Source: Bacteroidota bacterium
GTDB taxonomy: Bacteria; Bacteroidota; Bacteroidia; Cytophagales; Cyclobacteriaceae
Reading direction: 5' to 3'
DNA length: 64,000 bases
NCBI GenBank assembly: GCA_023428695.1
Contig: JAEYWY010000006.1
Location: 39,463 to 103,462, forward strand
Of the stretch, positions 16,812 through 25,067 are shown piece by piece. Every line of letters begins with the position of its first letter. Within the stretch, counting starts at the first letter, position 1. The notes beneath the pieces are model-generated. The model searched no databases. It worked only from the letters and a program-made list of their open reading frames with translations, and had not been told where the DNA came from. A program made the position numbers and the translations under genes.

Positions 16812-18125
16812 ATGAGCATTTTCAGGATCAAAGGCGGAAAGAAGCTGAAAGGCGAAATTGTTCCGCAGGGCGCGAAGAATGAAGCGCTTCAGATCATCAG
16901 CGCCACGCTACTGTCAGCAGAACCCATTACGATTCACAACATCCCCGATATACTCGATGTTAACAAGTTGATTGAATTGGTGGGTGATCTCGGATCCAAA
17001 GTGGAAAAGGTTGGGCCGGATTCATACCGCTTCACAGCGGCAAACATCAACACGCGTTTTCTTGAATCTGAAGAATACCGTAAGAAAGCTGCGGCGCTAA
17101 GAGGTTCGGTGATGTTACTCGGGCCTATCCTCGCGAGATTCGGTAAGGCGACATTGCCGAAACCTGGCGGTGACAAAATTGGCAGAAGACGCCTCGATAC
17201 GCACTTCCTCGGCTTCGAAAAACTCGGCGCTAAATTCAACTTCAATGCAGAGGAGCACCTCTTTCATATTGATGCATCATCACTGACAGGTTGTTACATG
17301 CTGTTGGACGAAGCATCCGTGACAGGTACAGCGAACATCATCATGGCTGCCGTACTTGCAAAGGGCAAAACAACACTGTACAACGCCGCCTGCGAACCAT
17401 ATCTTCAGCAGTTGTGTCTCATGCTTAACCGTATGGGTGCACGCATATCGGGCGTTGGATCAAACCTGTTACACATCGAAGGTGTCGAAAAGCTCGGCGG
17501 CACGGAACACACGCTGCTGCCGGACATGATTGAGATCGGTAGCTTCATTGGTCTCGCCGCGATGACTCAGTCAGAAATCACGATTAAAAATTGTCGCATT
17601 GATATGCTGGGTCTCATTCCTGAAGTTTTCCGAAGGCTTGGAATCAGGATGGAGTTTCGTGGCGATGACATTCACATTCCTTCGCAGGAGCATTATGAAA
17701 TCGAAACGTTCATTGATGGATCAATACTTACGATCGCCGATGCGCCATGGCCGGGGTTTACACCGGATTTGCTGAGTATTATATTGGTTGTAGCCACACA
17801 GGCAAAGGGTACAGTGCTTGTGCATCAGAAAATGTTTGAATCGCGCTTGTTCTTCGTCGACAAACTTATTGACATGGGAGCGCAGATCATTCTTTGTGAT
17901 CCGCACCGAGCCACCGTGATTGGTCTCGACCGGAAGCAGGCGCTTCGTGGTTTAAAGATGTCGTCACCGGATATCAGAGCTGGTGTAGCGCTTTTGATTG
18001 CTGCGTTGTCTGCGAGCGGAACGAGTGAGATTTCCAACATCGAACAAATCGACCGCGGGTATCAAAACATCGAAGGCCGACTCAAGTCTATCGGTGCTGA
18101 TATTGAACGGATCGCTGCGTCTTAA
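16812..18125 (+). CDS. murA: UDP-N-acetylglucosamine 1-carboxyvinyltransferase MurA
   Basis: 437 residues; EPSP synthase-like fold of two inverse alpha/beta domains. The substrate Lys is in PQGAKNEAL (about residue 22), and RGSVMLLGP follows near 97. The active-site loop reads PGGDKIGRRRLDTH: Asp121 stands where E. coli MurA has Cys115, the residue alkylated by fosfomycin. The enzyme transfers enolpyruvate from PEP to UDP-GlcNAc, the first step of peptidoglycan synthesis. It follows DUF4290 and precedes the repeat-rich intergenic region. Confidence 0.96.
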   Translation: MSIFRIKGGKKLKGEIVPQGAKNEALQIISATLLSAEPITIHNIPDILDVNKLIELVGDLGSKVEKVGPDSYRFTAANINTRFLESEEYRKKAAALRGSVMLLGPILARFGKATLPKPGGDKIGRRRLDTHFLGFEKLGAKFNFNAEEHLFHIDASSLTGCYMLLDEASVTGTANIIMAAVLAKGKTTLYNAACEPYLQQLCLMLNRMGARISGVGSNLLHIEGVEKLGGTEHTLLPDMIEIGSFIGLAAMTQSEITIKNCRIDMLGLIPEVFRRLGIRMEFRGDDIHIPSQEHYEIETFIDGSILTIADAPWPGFTPDLLSIILVVATQAKGTVLVHQKMFESRLFFVDKLIDMGAQIILCDPHRATVIGLDRKQALRGLKMSSPDIRAGVALLIAALSASGTSEISNIEQIDRGYQNIEGRLKSIGADIERIAAS

Positions 18126-18251
18126 TTGAACATCCGTTTCATCGACGACACCGGTTTAGTCATCGTAAACGAAATCACCGGAACCTCCTGACTCTAAACT
18201 TTCCAACTTCAAACTTTCGCACCTTGAACTTTGCCACAGCTCTTTTCCCCT

Positions 18252-18287
18252 CGCGCACCCCTTGCCACTGAAGGGGAACAGCCGCAC
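18252..18287. repeat. 36-bp hairpin repeat, copy 1
   Basis: Identical over 36 bp to 18501-18536, in the same orientation. The core is an imperfectly GC-flanked hairpin: CCCCTT and AAGGGG pair around GCCACTG, with CGCGCA at one end and GCCGCAC at the other. It resembles REP-type intergenic palindromes. Confidence 0.85.
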
Positions 18288-18380
18288 GGGAGGTAGAATG
18301 TGAATCTCAGAATCTGAGAGTATGAGTGTGAATGGAAAGAATGAGCAATAACACGAATTTAATGCAAGTGTGTTAGAACG

Positions 18381-18420
18381 GCGCGCGGATCCCTTCAGGG
18401 AATCAAAGGGTGCGCGGGCG
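18381..18420. repeat. Diverged inverted relative of the 36-bp hairpin repeat
   Basis: Its reverse complement has the same organisation: GCGCACCC, then CCCTT and AAGGG arms around TGATTCCCTG, then a GCGCGC end. It lies between the two identical copies and in opposite orientation. Confidence 0.6.
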
Positions 18421-18500
18421 GAAAAAAGCGTGACCTGATGCGAGTTTATAACAAGAACGAAAGTGCAGCAAATGATGACGCCACTACCTATGGTCTCCAA

Positions 18501-18536
18501 CGCGCACCCCTTGCCACTGAAGGGGAACAGCCGCAC
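18501..18536. repeat. 36-bp hairpin repeat, copy 2
   Basis: Exact copy of 18252-18287, 213 bp further on (end to start). The core stem is CCCCTT/AAGGGG. Confidence 0.85.
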
Positions 18537-18657
18537 AAATGAGAAAGTGAGAAACAGAGAGGTGAATCAATCAGAAATCATAAATGAGAAATTAGAAATA
18601 ATCCCTCATTCAACGTCGCCCCAATTTCGCTGGCAGGAATATTATTCGAAGGATTAA

Positions 18658-19437
18658 TCAGATTTCAATCTTGAGTCCAACCGGACAATGATCCGAACCA
18701 AAGTACTGATTGTAAATCATCGCATCCCTTACATTTCCTGCGAGACGATCTGAAACGAGGAAGTAATCGATGCGCCATCCGGCATTCTTGGCACGCGCAT
18801 TCGTTACGTAATTCCAATACGTGTATTTGACTTCTTCCGGATAAAGCCGCCGAAAGGTATCGACAAAGCCCGATTCGAGCAGACGCGTGAATCCATCTAT
18901 CTCGCGCTGCGTATAGCCAGCTGATTTGTTATAATTTTCCTTTGGTCGCGAGATATCGATTGGCTGATGAGCAACGTTGAAGTCGCCGCATACGATAACG
19001 GGTTTACGCTTGTCAAGCCATAGCAGGTATCGTTTGAATTCTTCGTCCCATTTTTCCCTCCAGTCAAGTCGCGACAGTCCATCACCGGAGTTTGGCGTGT
19101 AGACGGTAACGAGAAAATACGTTGCGTATTCAGCTGTCATCACGCGGCCTTCCTGATCGAATTCACTCAGACCGATATCGCATGTAACCTGAATCGGCTC
19201 TTCCTTTGAAATGATAGCCGTTCCCGAGTAACCCTTTCTTGCTTTGGAGCAGTTAACGTAGACGTGATACCCGTCGATGAGTTCAAGTGCCGAGCGTGCC
19301 TCTTCGGGTGCGGCTTTTGTTTCCTGCAGGCACAAAACATCCGGATTCATCTCGGCGACATCCTTCAAAAAATCCTTTTTAATGATTGACCGGATTCCGT
19401 TGACGTTCCAGTTTACAAAGTGTTTCGTTGATGACAT
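18658..19437 (-). CDS. xth: Exodeoxyribonuclease III (AP endonuclease)
   Basis: 259 residues, EEP nuclease fold. Motifs in order: NVNGIRS (about 9-15), CLQETK (metal-binding Glu), TVYTPNSGDG, GDFNVAH (catalytic Asp/Asn), WRIDYFLVS, and the final GSDHCPV with the catalytic His. It cleaves DNA at abasic sites and degrades 3' ends during base excision repair. It converges with murA across the repeat region and is transcribed separately from the flotillin pair, whose terminator lies 70 bp upstream of its start. Confidence 0.95.
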   Translation of the reverse strand: MSSTKHFVNWNVNGIRSIIKKDFLKDVAEMNPDVLCLQETKAAPEEARSALELIDGYHVYVNCSKARKGYSGTAIISKEEPIQVTCDIGLSEFDQEGRVMTAEYATYFLVTVYTPNSGDGLSRLDWREKWDEEFKRYLLWLDKRKPVIVCGDFNVAHQPIDISRPKENYNKSAGYTQREIDGFTRLLESGFVDTFRRLYPEEVKYTYWNYVTNARAKNAGWRIDYFLVSDRLAGNVRDAMIYNQYFGSDHCPVGLKIEI

Positions 19438-19509
19438 TGCGCCGGGCGTTAGAAGATTGAAAGCCCAAGTTTAAACTGAAATGTTTAATAAAAAAACGAT
19501 TGGCTGTTT

Positions 19510-19541
19510 ACAAAAAGAAAGGCCCCGAAATTCGGGACCTT
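19510..19541 (-). terminator. Intrinsic terminator of the flotillin operon
   Basis: In the minus direction a 10-bp stem (19541-19532 with 19528-19519, one G-U, loop ATT) is followed by TCTTTTTG. It lies just after the flotillin stop codon at 19546. Confidence 0.85.
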
Positions 19542-19545
19542 CAGG

Positions 19546-21105
19546 TTATTTCTTTGGATTATCTTTCTTTTCACTTTCCTCAATGGGAACAACCTTGATT
19601 CCCGGCCCCCCACTTTGTTCGGGCTTGGCCTCCGTTTTCTCATTCCCAAGGTAATACGGGAGATCAAGACCAGCCATTTTGAACACCTCGTGCAACGGTG
19701 GCACTGATTGATAGAGCCCTGAGATAAAGTTGGCGGTAGAAGACTTGCCATCCTTGCCATTGCCGCCATCCCACACGGTGACCTTGTCGATCTGAATGTT
19801 TTTGATCGCTTCAGTTTGCATTTTGACAAGTTCAGGCAGCTTGTCTGCAATGATAAGCATCGCAGCATCGCGCGGGTTGTTTCCTGCGGACTTCACGATC
19901 TCGCGTAAACCTTCCGCCTGTTTCGTCAATATCTCATAAATACCCTGCGCCTCCGCCTGACGTTGGAGGAGTACGGCATCTGCTTCACCTTTCGCACGTT
20001 CGCGAATTTTCTCAGCTTCGGCCTGCGCTTCGAGAATAAGTTTTTGCTTTTGTATCTCGGCCGTAACGACCACGCTGGCGGTTTGGGATGCACGTTCACG
20101 CTCGGCGCGGGCTGCTTCAGCGCGCTGCTCGGCGACGTATGCTTCTTCCAACGCCTTGGCCGCCTGTACTTTTTCCGCTGCAATCGCCTGGCGCAAAGCT
20201 TCTGCCTCGCGTTCGCGACGTTCGGCATCTGAACTTGCGATCGCCACCTTCGATTGGTTTTCACCTTTTACGGCGAGTGCGTTCGCCTCTGCAGTTTTGA
20301 TACGCGTATCGCGGTCAGCTTCAACCTTACCAATCTGTTCATCGCGTTTTGCGGCCGCAATCAAGACCTCTTTATCCTTTAACGCTACCGCTACCTGCGT
20401 ATCGCGATCACGCAACATTTCAGTTACCCTGATATCACGCTCTTTTTCCTCAGCCGTCTTACCCACATCACCGAGACGTTCCTGCTCGGCAACGCGAATC
20501 TTTGCCTCGTTGATCGCCTTGGCGGCCGCTTCTTTACCCAGTGCAGCGATGTATCCACTTTCATCCTTGATGTCGGTGATGTTCACGTTGATGAGTTTCA
20601 AACCGATTTTTTTCAACTCGGCCTCAACGTTGTGCGAAACGTTACTAAGAAATTTATCGCGGTTGTTGTTGATTTCTTCGATATCCATCATGGCAACAAC
20701 GAGACGCATCTGACCAACGATAATATCATGAGCAAGAGCATGCACGTCGTTTCGCTGCAATCCAAGGAGACGTTCTGCAGCGTTTTCCATGATTCCGGAT
20801 TCAGTGGAAATACCTACGGTGAACTTTGATGGAACGTCTACGCGGATATTCTGTTTGCTAAGTGCGTTAACGAGGTTGACCTCAATAGAAATCGGAGTAA
20901 GATCGAGGAACGCGTAGTCCTGGATGATCGGCCACACAAATGTGGCACCACCGTGAATACATTTGGCTGACTCCCCGCCTACTTTACCATATTTAACCAG
21001 GATTCGATCCGACGGGCATCGTTTATACCTCCGGACAAACGACACAAGTGTGATGAATACGAACAGCGCACTTATTGCGCCAATAATCAAAATATACTCG
21101 CTCAT
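19546..21105 (-). CDS. Flotillin-family SPFH/band 7 protein
   Basis: 519 residues: N-terminal hydrophobic segment (about 4-25), SPFH domain (about 27-200), then a long Ala/Glu/Lys-rich coiled coil (about 205-410) with the repeated EA(K/E) pattern typical of flotillins, and a hydrophilic Pro/Lys-rich tail. Flotillins oligomerise on the cytoplasmic face of the membrane and organise ordered lipid domains. It lies 11 bp after an NfeD-like membrane protein gene, the usual bacterial partner (compare B. subtilis yuaF-floT). No enzyme activity is expected. Confidence 0.9.
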   Translation of the reverse strand: MSEYILIIGAISALFVFITLVSFVRRYKRCPSDRILVKYGKVGGESAKCIHGGATFVWPIIQDYAFLDLTPISIEVNLVNALSKQNIRVDVPSKFTVGISTESGIMENAAERLLGLQRNDVHALAHDIIVGQMRLVVAMMDIEEINNNRDKFLSNVSHNVEAELKKIGLKLINVNITDIKDESGYIAALGKEAAAKAINEAKIRVAEQERLGDVGKTAEEKERDIRVTEMLRDRDTQVAVALKDKEVLIAAAKRDEQIGKVEADRDTRIKTAEANALAVKGENQSKVAIASSDAERREREAEALRQAIAAEKVQAAKALEEAYVAEQRAEAARAERERASQTASVVVTAEIQKQKLILEAQAEAEKIRERAKGEADAVLLQRQAEAQGIYEILTKQAEGLREIVKSAGNNPRDAAMLIIADKLPELVKMQTEAIKNIQIDKVTVWDGGNGKDGKSSTANFISGLYQSVPPLHEVFKMAGLDLPYYLGNEKTEAKPEQSGGPGIKVVPIEESEKKDNPKK

Positions 21106-21116
21106 AAATTGGGAAA

Positions 21117-21701
21117 TTATTTCTCAGTAACTAACAATGTGTTGTCGTTGAGCACGCGCATTACAACGACAGTCTTTCCGTTCGTAAGATCCTTGTCATC
21201 ATCGGTGATGGCATCAAGTGTCCGGAGGACTCCCTGCACTTTGACCTGCACCTGACCGACACTACCGCGGTGAGCCGGGACCGTGAGATAAACATGACCC
21301 ACCTGGCCAATCGCTTTTTCAAACTTCATGGTACCATCGGCGTGAGCTTTGCTTAGGATGTACGCGAGGCCGGCCATACCAAACATCATGATCAGGCCGG
21401 CGATAACTGCAATACCTGCAGACCACCAGTGGGAGACCCCGTGATCGATGGACGCAATACCGGCCCACCCGAAAATGGTCAGGAACGCGATCATGGTCTT
21501 TAAGGTGAGAAATTGAAACGGCATCCCTCCTTCAAGGGCTGCGTCACCTCCAACTTCCACTGCGTCGTCGGGAGCTTCGTCGCCACCCACGAAGGTGAAA
21601 ATCAATTGAAGGATGAAGAAAACGGTAAAGGGTATGGCTATACCCCAGTAGATCTTGAGGGCCAGGCTCAAGCCTCCCCACCACTCACTCAAATCACTCA
21701 T
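21117..21701 (-). CDS. NfeD-like membrane protein paired with flotillin
   Basis: About 194 residues from ATG 21701 (MSDLSEWWGG); a frame to 21752 exists. There are four hydrophobic segments (about residues 14-38, 66-83, 92-112 and 114-128), followed by a soluble C-terminal OB-fold-like domain (about 135-194, VGHVYLTVPAHRGSVGQVQVKV then VVVMRVLNDNTLLV). This matches YuaF-type NfeD proteins, which stand next to flotillin genes and affect membrane fluidity with them. The 11-bp gap to the flotillin gene indicates one transcript. Confidence 0.8.
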   Translation of the reverse strand: MSDLSEWWGGLSLALKIYWGIAIPFTVFFILQLIFTFVGGDEAPDDAVEVGGDAALEGGMPFQFLTLKTMIAFLTIFGWAGIASIDHGVSHWWSAGIAVIAGLIMMFGMAGLAYILSKAHADGTMKFEKAIGQVGHVYLTVPAHRGSVGQVQVKVQGVLRTLDAITDDDKDLTNGKTVVVMRVLNDNTLLVTEK

Positions 21702-21810
21702 AACTATAGACGATTGCTGTCCGGAAGATACAAAAAATGCCGGATGGTTCAAGAAGATTCAATCGTTTGTAAGGCTTGCCGCAGGTGCGGAGCAACGGAA
21801 TGGCTGGACA

Positions 21811-21840
21811 CAAAAAAAGCCCTCAGAAGCCTGAGAGCTT
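21811..21840 (-). terminator. Intrinsic terminator of the 50-residue protein gene
   Basis: In the minus direction a 10-bp stem (21840-21831 with 21826-21817, one G-U, loop GCTT) is followed by TTTTTTG. It lies 40 nt after the stop at 21880. Confidence 0.85.
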
Positions 21841-21879
21841 TAATATTCTTGAATCGTTTCTGTTGCCGGGAACCGGAAA

Positions 21880-22032
21880 CTATTTCTTCTTCGCTTCGAA
21901 TTCCTTCTTAATTGCCTCAACGTCAACGTTCTTCAATACAGGCTTGAAATTCTGGATTTTCAGCGTCTGACGTCTTACTGCGGCAACGGCCTTATCCTTC
22001 CGGTTTTTTCTCTTTAGTCGTGTTACTGCCAT
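21880..22032 (-). CDS. Small basic conserved protein (50 residues)
   Basis: Reads MAVTRLKRKNRKDKAVAAVR, then QTLKIQNFKPVLKNVDVEAI, and ends KKEFEAKKK. It is strongly basic at both ends, with a central VLKNVDVEAIKKEF segment. Small proteins of this form (basic N-terminus, KNVDVEAL-like core) are, to my recollection, common in Bacteroidetes and unnamed. It has its own perfect promoter (22056-22086) and terminator (21811-21840), so it is a real monocistronic gene. The composition suggests binding to RNA, the ribosome or DNA; that is inference. Confidence 0.8.
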   Translation of the reverse strand: MAVTRLKRKNRKDKAVAAVRRQTLKIQNFKPVLKNVDVEAIKKEFEAKKK

Positions 22033-22055
22033 GGCGGTTTCTGTTAAAAGGAGCG

Positions 22056-22086
22056 CAAAATTAACCGGTATTTCGGTCTTTCCAAA
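22056..22086 (-). promoter_or_regulatory. Promoter of the 50-residue protein gene
   Basis: On the minus strand: TTTG (22086-22083), 19-bp spacer, TAATTTTG (22063-22056). Exact match to the Bacteroidetes consensus, with a predicted leader of about 18 nt before ATG 22032. Confidence 0.8.
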
Positions 22087-22165
22087 ACCCTGACGCGAAT
22101 TTGTAGGTGTTTCCGAAGGCTCGTCACGAGTCGCGAATGCGAAATTGTCTTAATTTGCGGCCCTT

Positions 22166-23533
22166 ATGGAAAAACCCGCATTACCTAAAGGAACACGCGA
22201 TTTCGGGCCGACTCAGATGGCCAAAAGACAGTTCATTTTTGACACCATCCGCGCGACGTTCCGAAGGTTTGGCTTCCTGCCGCTGGAGACCCCGGCGATG
22301 GAGAATCTGAGCACCTTAACGGGTAAGTACGGCGAAGAGGGCGACCAATTGCTCTTCCGCATCCTTAATTCAGGCGATTTTCTTAAAGACGCGCCCGAAG
22401 ACGGGCTCAAAAACCGCGATTTCAAGGCAGTATCGCCTGCAATTGCCAAAAAGGGCTTGCGCTACGATCTCACCGTGCCGTTTGCCCGTTTCGTGGTGAT
22501 GAACCGCAATGAGATTTCGTTTCCATTCAAGCGTTATCAGATCCAGCCCGTGTGGCGCGCGGATCGTCCTCAAAAAGGGCGATACCAGGAGTTTTATCAA
22601 TGTGACGCTGATGTTGTTGGAACCGACTCCCTGGTATGTGAAGCCGAGATCATCATCATGATCCGCGAGGTTTTCAAAAATCTGAATATCCCGGATTACA
22701 CGATAAAGATAAACCACAGAGACATTCTCGGAGGTATTGCTTCACTCGCAGGTGCGGCCGGAAATGAAGCCTCCTTGTTCGTGGCGATCGACAAACTCGA
22801 CAAGATTGGCAAAGACAAAGTCCGGGAAGAACTCGCATCAAAAGGATTTTCAGATACAAGTCTGCAAACCCTGTTTGACACGCTTTCGCTGGCGGGAAGT
22901 CCGGCAGAGAAGCTTGCGCTCGTCCGCAATAAGTTTGGACAAAACCCTGCCGGTGGAAAGGGCGTGAAAGACCTTGAAGATGTGTTCAGAATTCTTGACG
23001 CCTACGGTACAGACTTAAGCCATGTTGATTTCGACTTGTCTCTTGCCAGAGGACTAAGCTACTACACGGGGTGTATCTTTGAAGTTAAGATCAACAACGT
23101 GTCTATCGGAAGTGTGAGCGGCGGCGGCAGATATGACAACCTCACAACGGCATTCGGTGACAAAGACAATCTTTCCGGCGTTGGTTTTTCTTTTGGAGTG
23201 GATCGTATCTATGATGCGATGGATGAACTCGGCCTTTTTCCGAAAGATACGGCAAAGGGAAGTCGTGCGTTAATATGCCACTTTGATGATGCCACGTTCC
23301 GACATGGATTACGCGTACTGTCGAAACTGCGCGACGCCGGAATTGGCGCTGAAATTTATCCGGACATCCAGAAGTTGAAAAAACAACTTGACTACGCGAA
23401 CAGGAAAATGATTTCGTATTGCATCGTCATTGGATCGGATGAAATGCAAAGCGACATATACACGCTCAAGAATATGGAAACGGGTGAACAGCAAAAACTT
23501 CCGATTGACGAACTTGTATCCGCGCTGGCCTGA
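22166..23533 (+). CDS. hisS: Histidyl-tRNA synthetase
   Basis: 455 residues, class II synthetase. It starts MEKPALPKGTRDFGP. Motif 2 includes PVWRADRPQKGRYQEFYQCD. The His-specific stretch is LARGLSYYTGCIFEV, followed by GGGRYDNL and the motif 3 region GVGFSFGVDRI. A C-terminal anticodon-binding domain follows (about 365-455). It charges tRNA-His. hutH follows after 43 bp, so a histidine-charging and a histidine-degrading gene are neighbours. A TTAATTTG box lies just upstream of the start. Confidence 0.96.
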   Translation: MEKPALPKGTRDFGPTQMAKRQFIFDTIRATFRRFGFLPLETPAMENLSTLTGKYGEEGDQLLFRILNSGDFLKDAPEDGLKNRDFKAVSPAIAKKGLRYDLTVPFARFVVMNRNEISFPFKRYQIQPVWRADRPQKGRYQEFYQCDADVVGTDSLVCEAEIIIMIREVFKNLNIPDYTIKINHRDILGGIASLAGAAGNEASLFVAIDKLDKIGKDKVREELASKGFSDTSLQTLFDTLSLAGSPAEKLALVRNKFGQNPAGGKGVKDLEDVFRILDAYGTDLSHVDFDLSLARGLSYYTGCIFEVKINNVSIGSVSGGGRYDNLTTAFGDKDNLSGVGFSFGVDRIYDAMDELGLFPKDTAKGSRALICHFDDATFRHGLRVLSKLRDAGIGAEIYPDIQKLKKQLDYANRKMISYCIVIGSDEMQSDIYTLKNMETGEQQKLPIDELVSALA

Positions 23534-23576
23534 ATTAACAGAATCTAAAAAGTACTAGCTTTACCAGAAGCTCTTC

Positions 23577-25067
23577 ATGACGCACCTGATCACGGACAAA
23601 CCGCTTACGCTTAAAGATCTGGAAAGCATCGTCTCGGAAGTTGCAACCCTTGCGCTGTCCGATGAATCCAGGGAGAAGATCATCCGATGCCGTGAATACC
23701 TTGACCGCAAGCTTGCCGATGCGTCACACCCGATCTACGGCATCAACACCGGATTTGGTTCACTCTATAACCGCAACATCCGCGAAGACCAACTCGGCAT
23801 GCTGCAGGAAAATCTCGTGAAGTCACACGCGTGCGGAACCGGGAACGAGATTCCTGCGCACATCGTTCGGCTGATGCTTTTTCTGAAGGTGAAGTCTTTG
23901 GCATACGGACATTCAGGAATCCAACTGGATACGGTCCGGCAACTCATTAACTTTTTCAACGCCGAGGTTTTTCCGGTGGTTTACGAAATGGGTTCCCTGG
24001 GCGCCTCCGGTGACCTCGCACCGTTAGCGCACCTTTCACTGCCTTTGCTTGGATTGGGTGAAGTGCGTGTTGGAGACAAACGCGTTGCGTCGGCTGAAGT
24101 GTTGCGCGACAAGGGATGGACCCCGTTAACCTTTCAGGCGAAGGAAGGACTCGCATTACTCAATGGCACGCAGTTTATGAGCAGTTACGCCGTGTGGTGC
24201 GTAATACATGCTCATCGCCTTCTCAGACTTGCCAACCTTATTGGCGCACTTTCGCTGGATGCTTTCGAAGGCAGGATTGAGCCGTTTCAGGCTAACGTTC
24301 ATGCTATACGTCCGCATGGCGGTCAGGTAAGCGTTGCCGAAGAAATCCGCAGCATACTCGAGGGAAGCGAATTAATTGCGTATCCCAGGAAGCACGTACA
24401 GGATCCGTATTCATTCCGTTGTATTCCTCAGGTTCACGGCGCGAGCGCTGACGCATTCAACTATTGCACCGGTATCGTCCTCACCGAAGTGAACAGTGTT
24501 ACCGACAATCCCAACGTATTTCCTGACGACGACCAGATTGTCTCGGCAGGAAACTTTCACGGACAGCCACTTGCATTGTCGCTCGACTTCCTCGCTATCG
24601 CGGTAGCTGAACTCGGGAATATTTCTGAAAGACGCACATACCAGCTCATCAGCGGCGTAAGAGACCTGCCCAATTACCTTGTGGCGAATCCGGGTATTAA
24701 CTCCGGACTGATGATCCCGCAATACACAGCCGCATCTCTGGTCAGCCAGAACAAACAACTATGCACACCAGCATCCGTTGATTCGATTGTTTCATCAAAT
24801 GGACAGGAAGATCACGTGAGTATGGGAGCGAACGCTGCATTAAAGGCGTATCGCATTGTGGAGAATACGTATTCCATTCTCGCGATTGAGCTTATTACAG
24901 CCGCGCAGGCGATTACATTCCGTCGACCGAAAAAGACGTCTCCCCGACTGGAGGCGTTGATTGATACTTTCCGGCAGGTTGTTCCGTTTATAGAGGATGA
25001 TCGTGTTTTACACGATGACATCAGGAAAGCCGAAGCCTTTTTAAGAAACTGGAAGCTGCCACTATGA
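23577..25067 (+). CDS. hutH: Histidine ammonia-lyase
   Basis: 496 residues, full length. The MIO cofactor forms from Ala143-Ser144-Gly145 in GSLGASGDLAPLAH. Other family marks are YGINTGFG (about 54-61), the QDPYSFRCIPQVHG-like segment, and SVTDNPNVF. The enzyme deaminates L-histidine to urocanate. No other hut gene is nearby. Its stop overlaps the start of a T9SS cargo gene (ATGA). A TAGCTTTA box at 23556-23563 may provide a promoter separate from hisS. Confidence 0.93.
   Translation: MTHLITDKPLTLKDLESIVSEVATLALSDESREKIIRCREYLDRKLADASHPIYGINTGFGSLYNRNIREDQLGMLQENLVKSHACGTGNEIPAHIVRLMLFLKVKSLAYGHSGIQLDTVRQLINFFNAEVFPVVYEMGSLGASGDLAPLAHLSLPLLGLGEVRVGDKRVASAEVLRDKGWTPLTFQAKEGLALLNGTQFMSSYAVWCVIHAHRLLRLANLIGALSLDAFEGRIEPFQANVHAIRPHGGQVSVAEEIRSILEGSELIAYPRKHVQDPYSFRCIPQVHGASADAFNYCTGIVLTEVNSVTDNPNVFPDDDQIVSAGNFHGQPLALSLDFLAIAVAELGNISERRTYQLISGVRDLPNYLVANPGINSGLMIPQYTAASLVSQNKQLCTPASVDSIVSSNGQEDHVSMGANAALKAYRIVENTYSILAIELITAAQAITFRRPKKTSPRLEALIDTFRQVVPFIEDDRVLHDDIRKAEAFLRNWKLPL

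Larger units (their letters stand above)
18126..18657. other. Non-coding, repeat-rich intergenic stretch
   Basis: The only gap over 300 bp in the window. No convincing gene was found. It holds short AACTTT-type repeats (about 18195-18235), two identical 36-bp hairpin elements (18252-18287 and 18501-18536), a diverged inverted element (18381-18420), a 15-bp palindrome (18305-18319), and purine-rich degenerate stretches (about 18296-18350 and 18538-18605). murA and xth converge on it. Confidence 0.75.

Noticed and set aside
18252..18536. Two identical 36-bp repeats, a length typical of CRISPR repeats
   Set aside because: Only two direct copies, 213 bp apart, with an inverted relative between them, no regular spacers and no cas genes. 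A REP-like element fits better.
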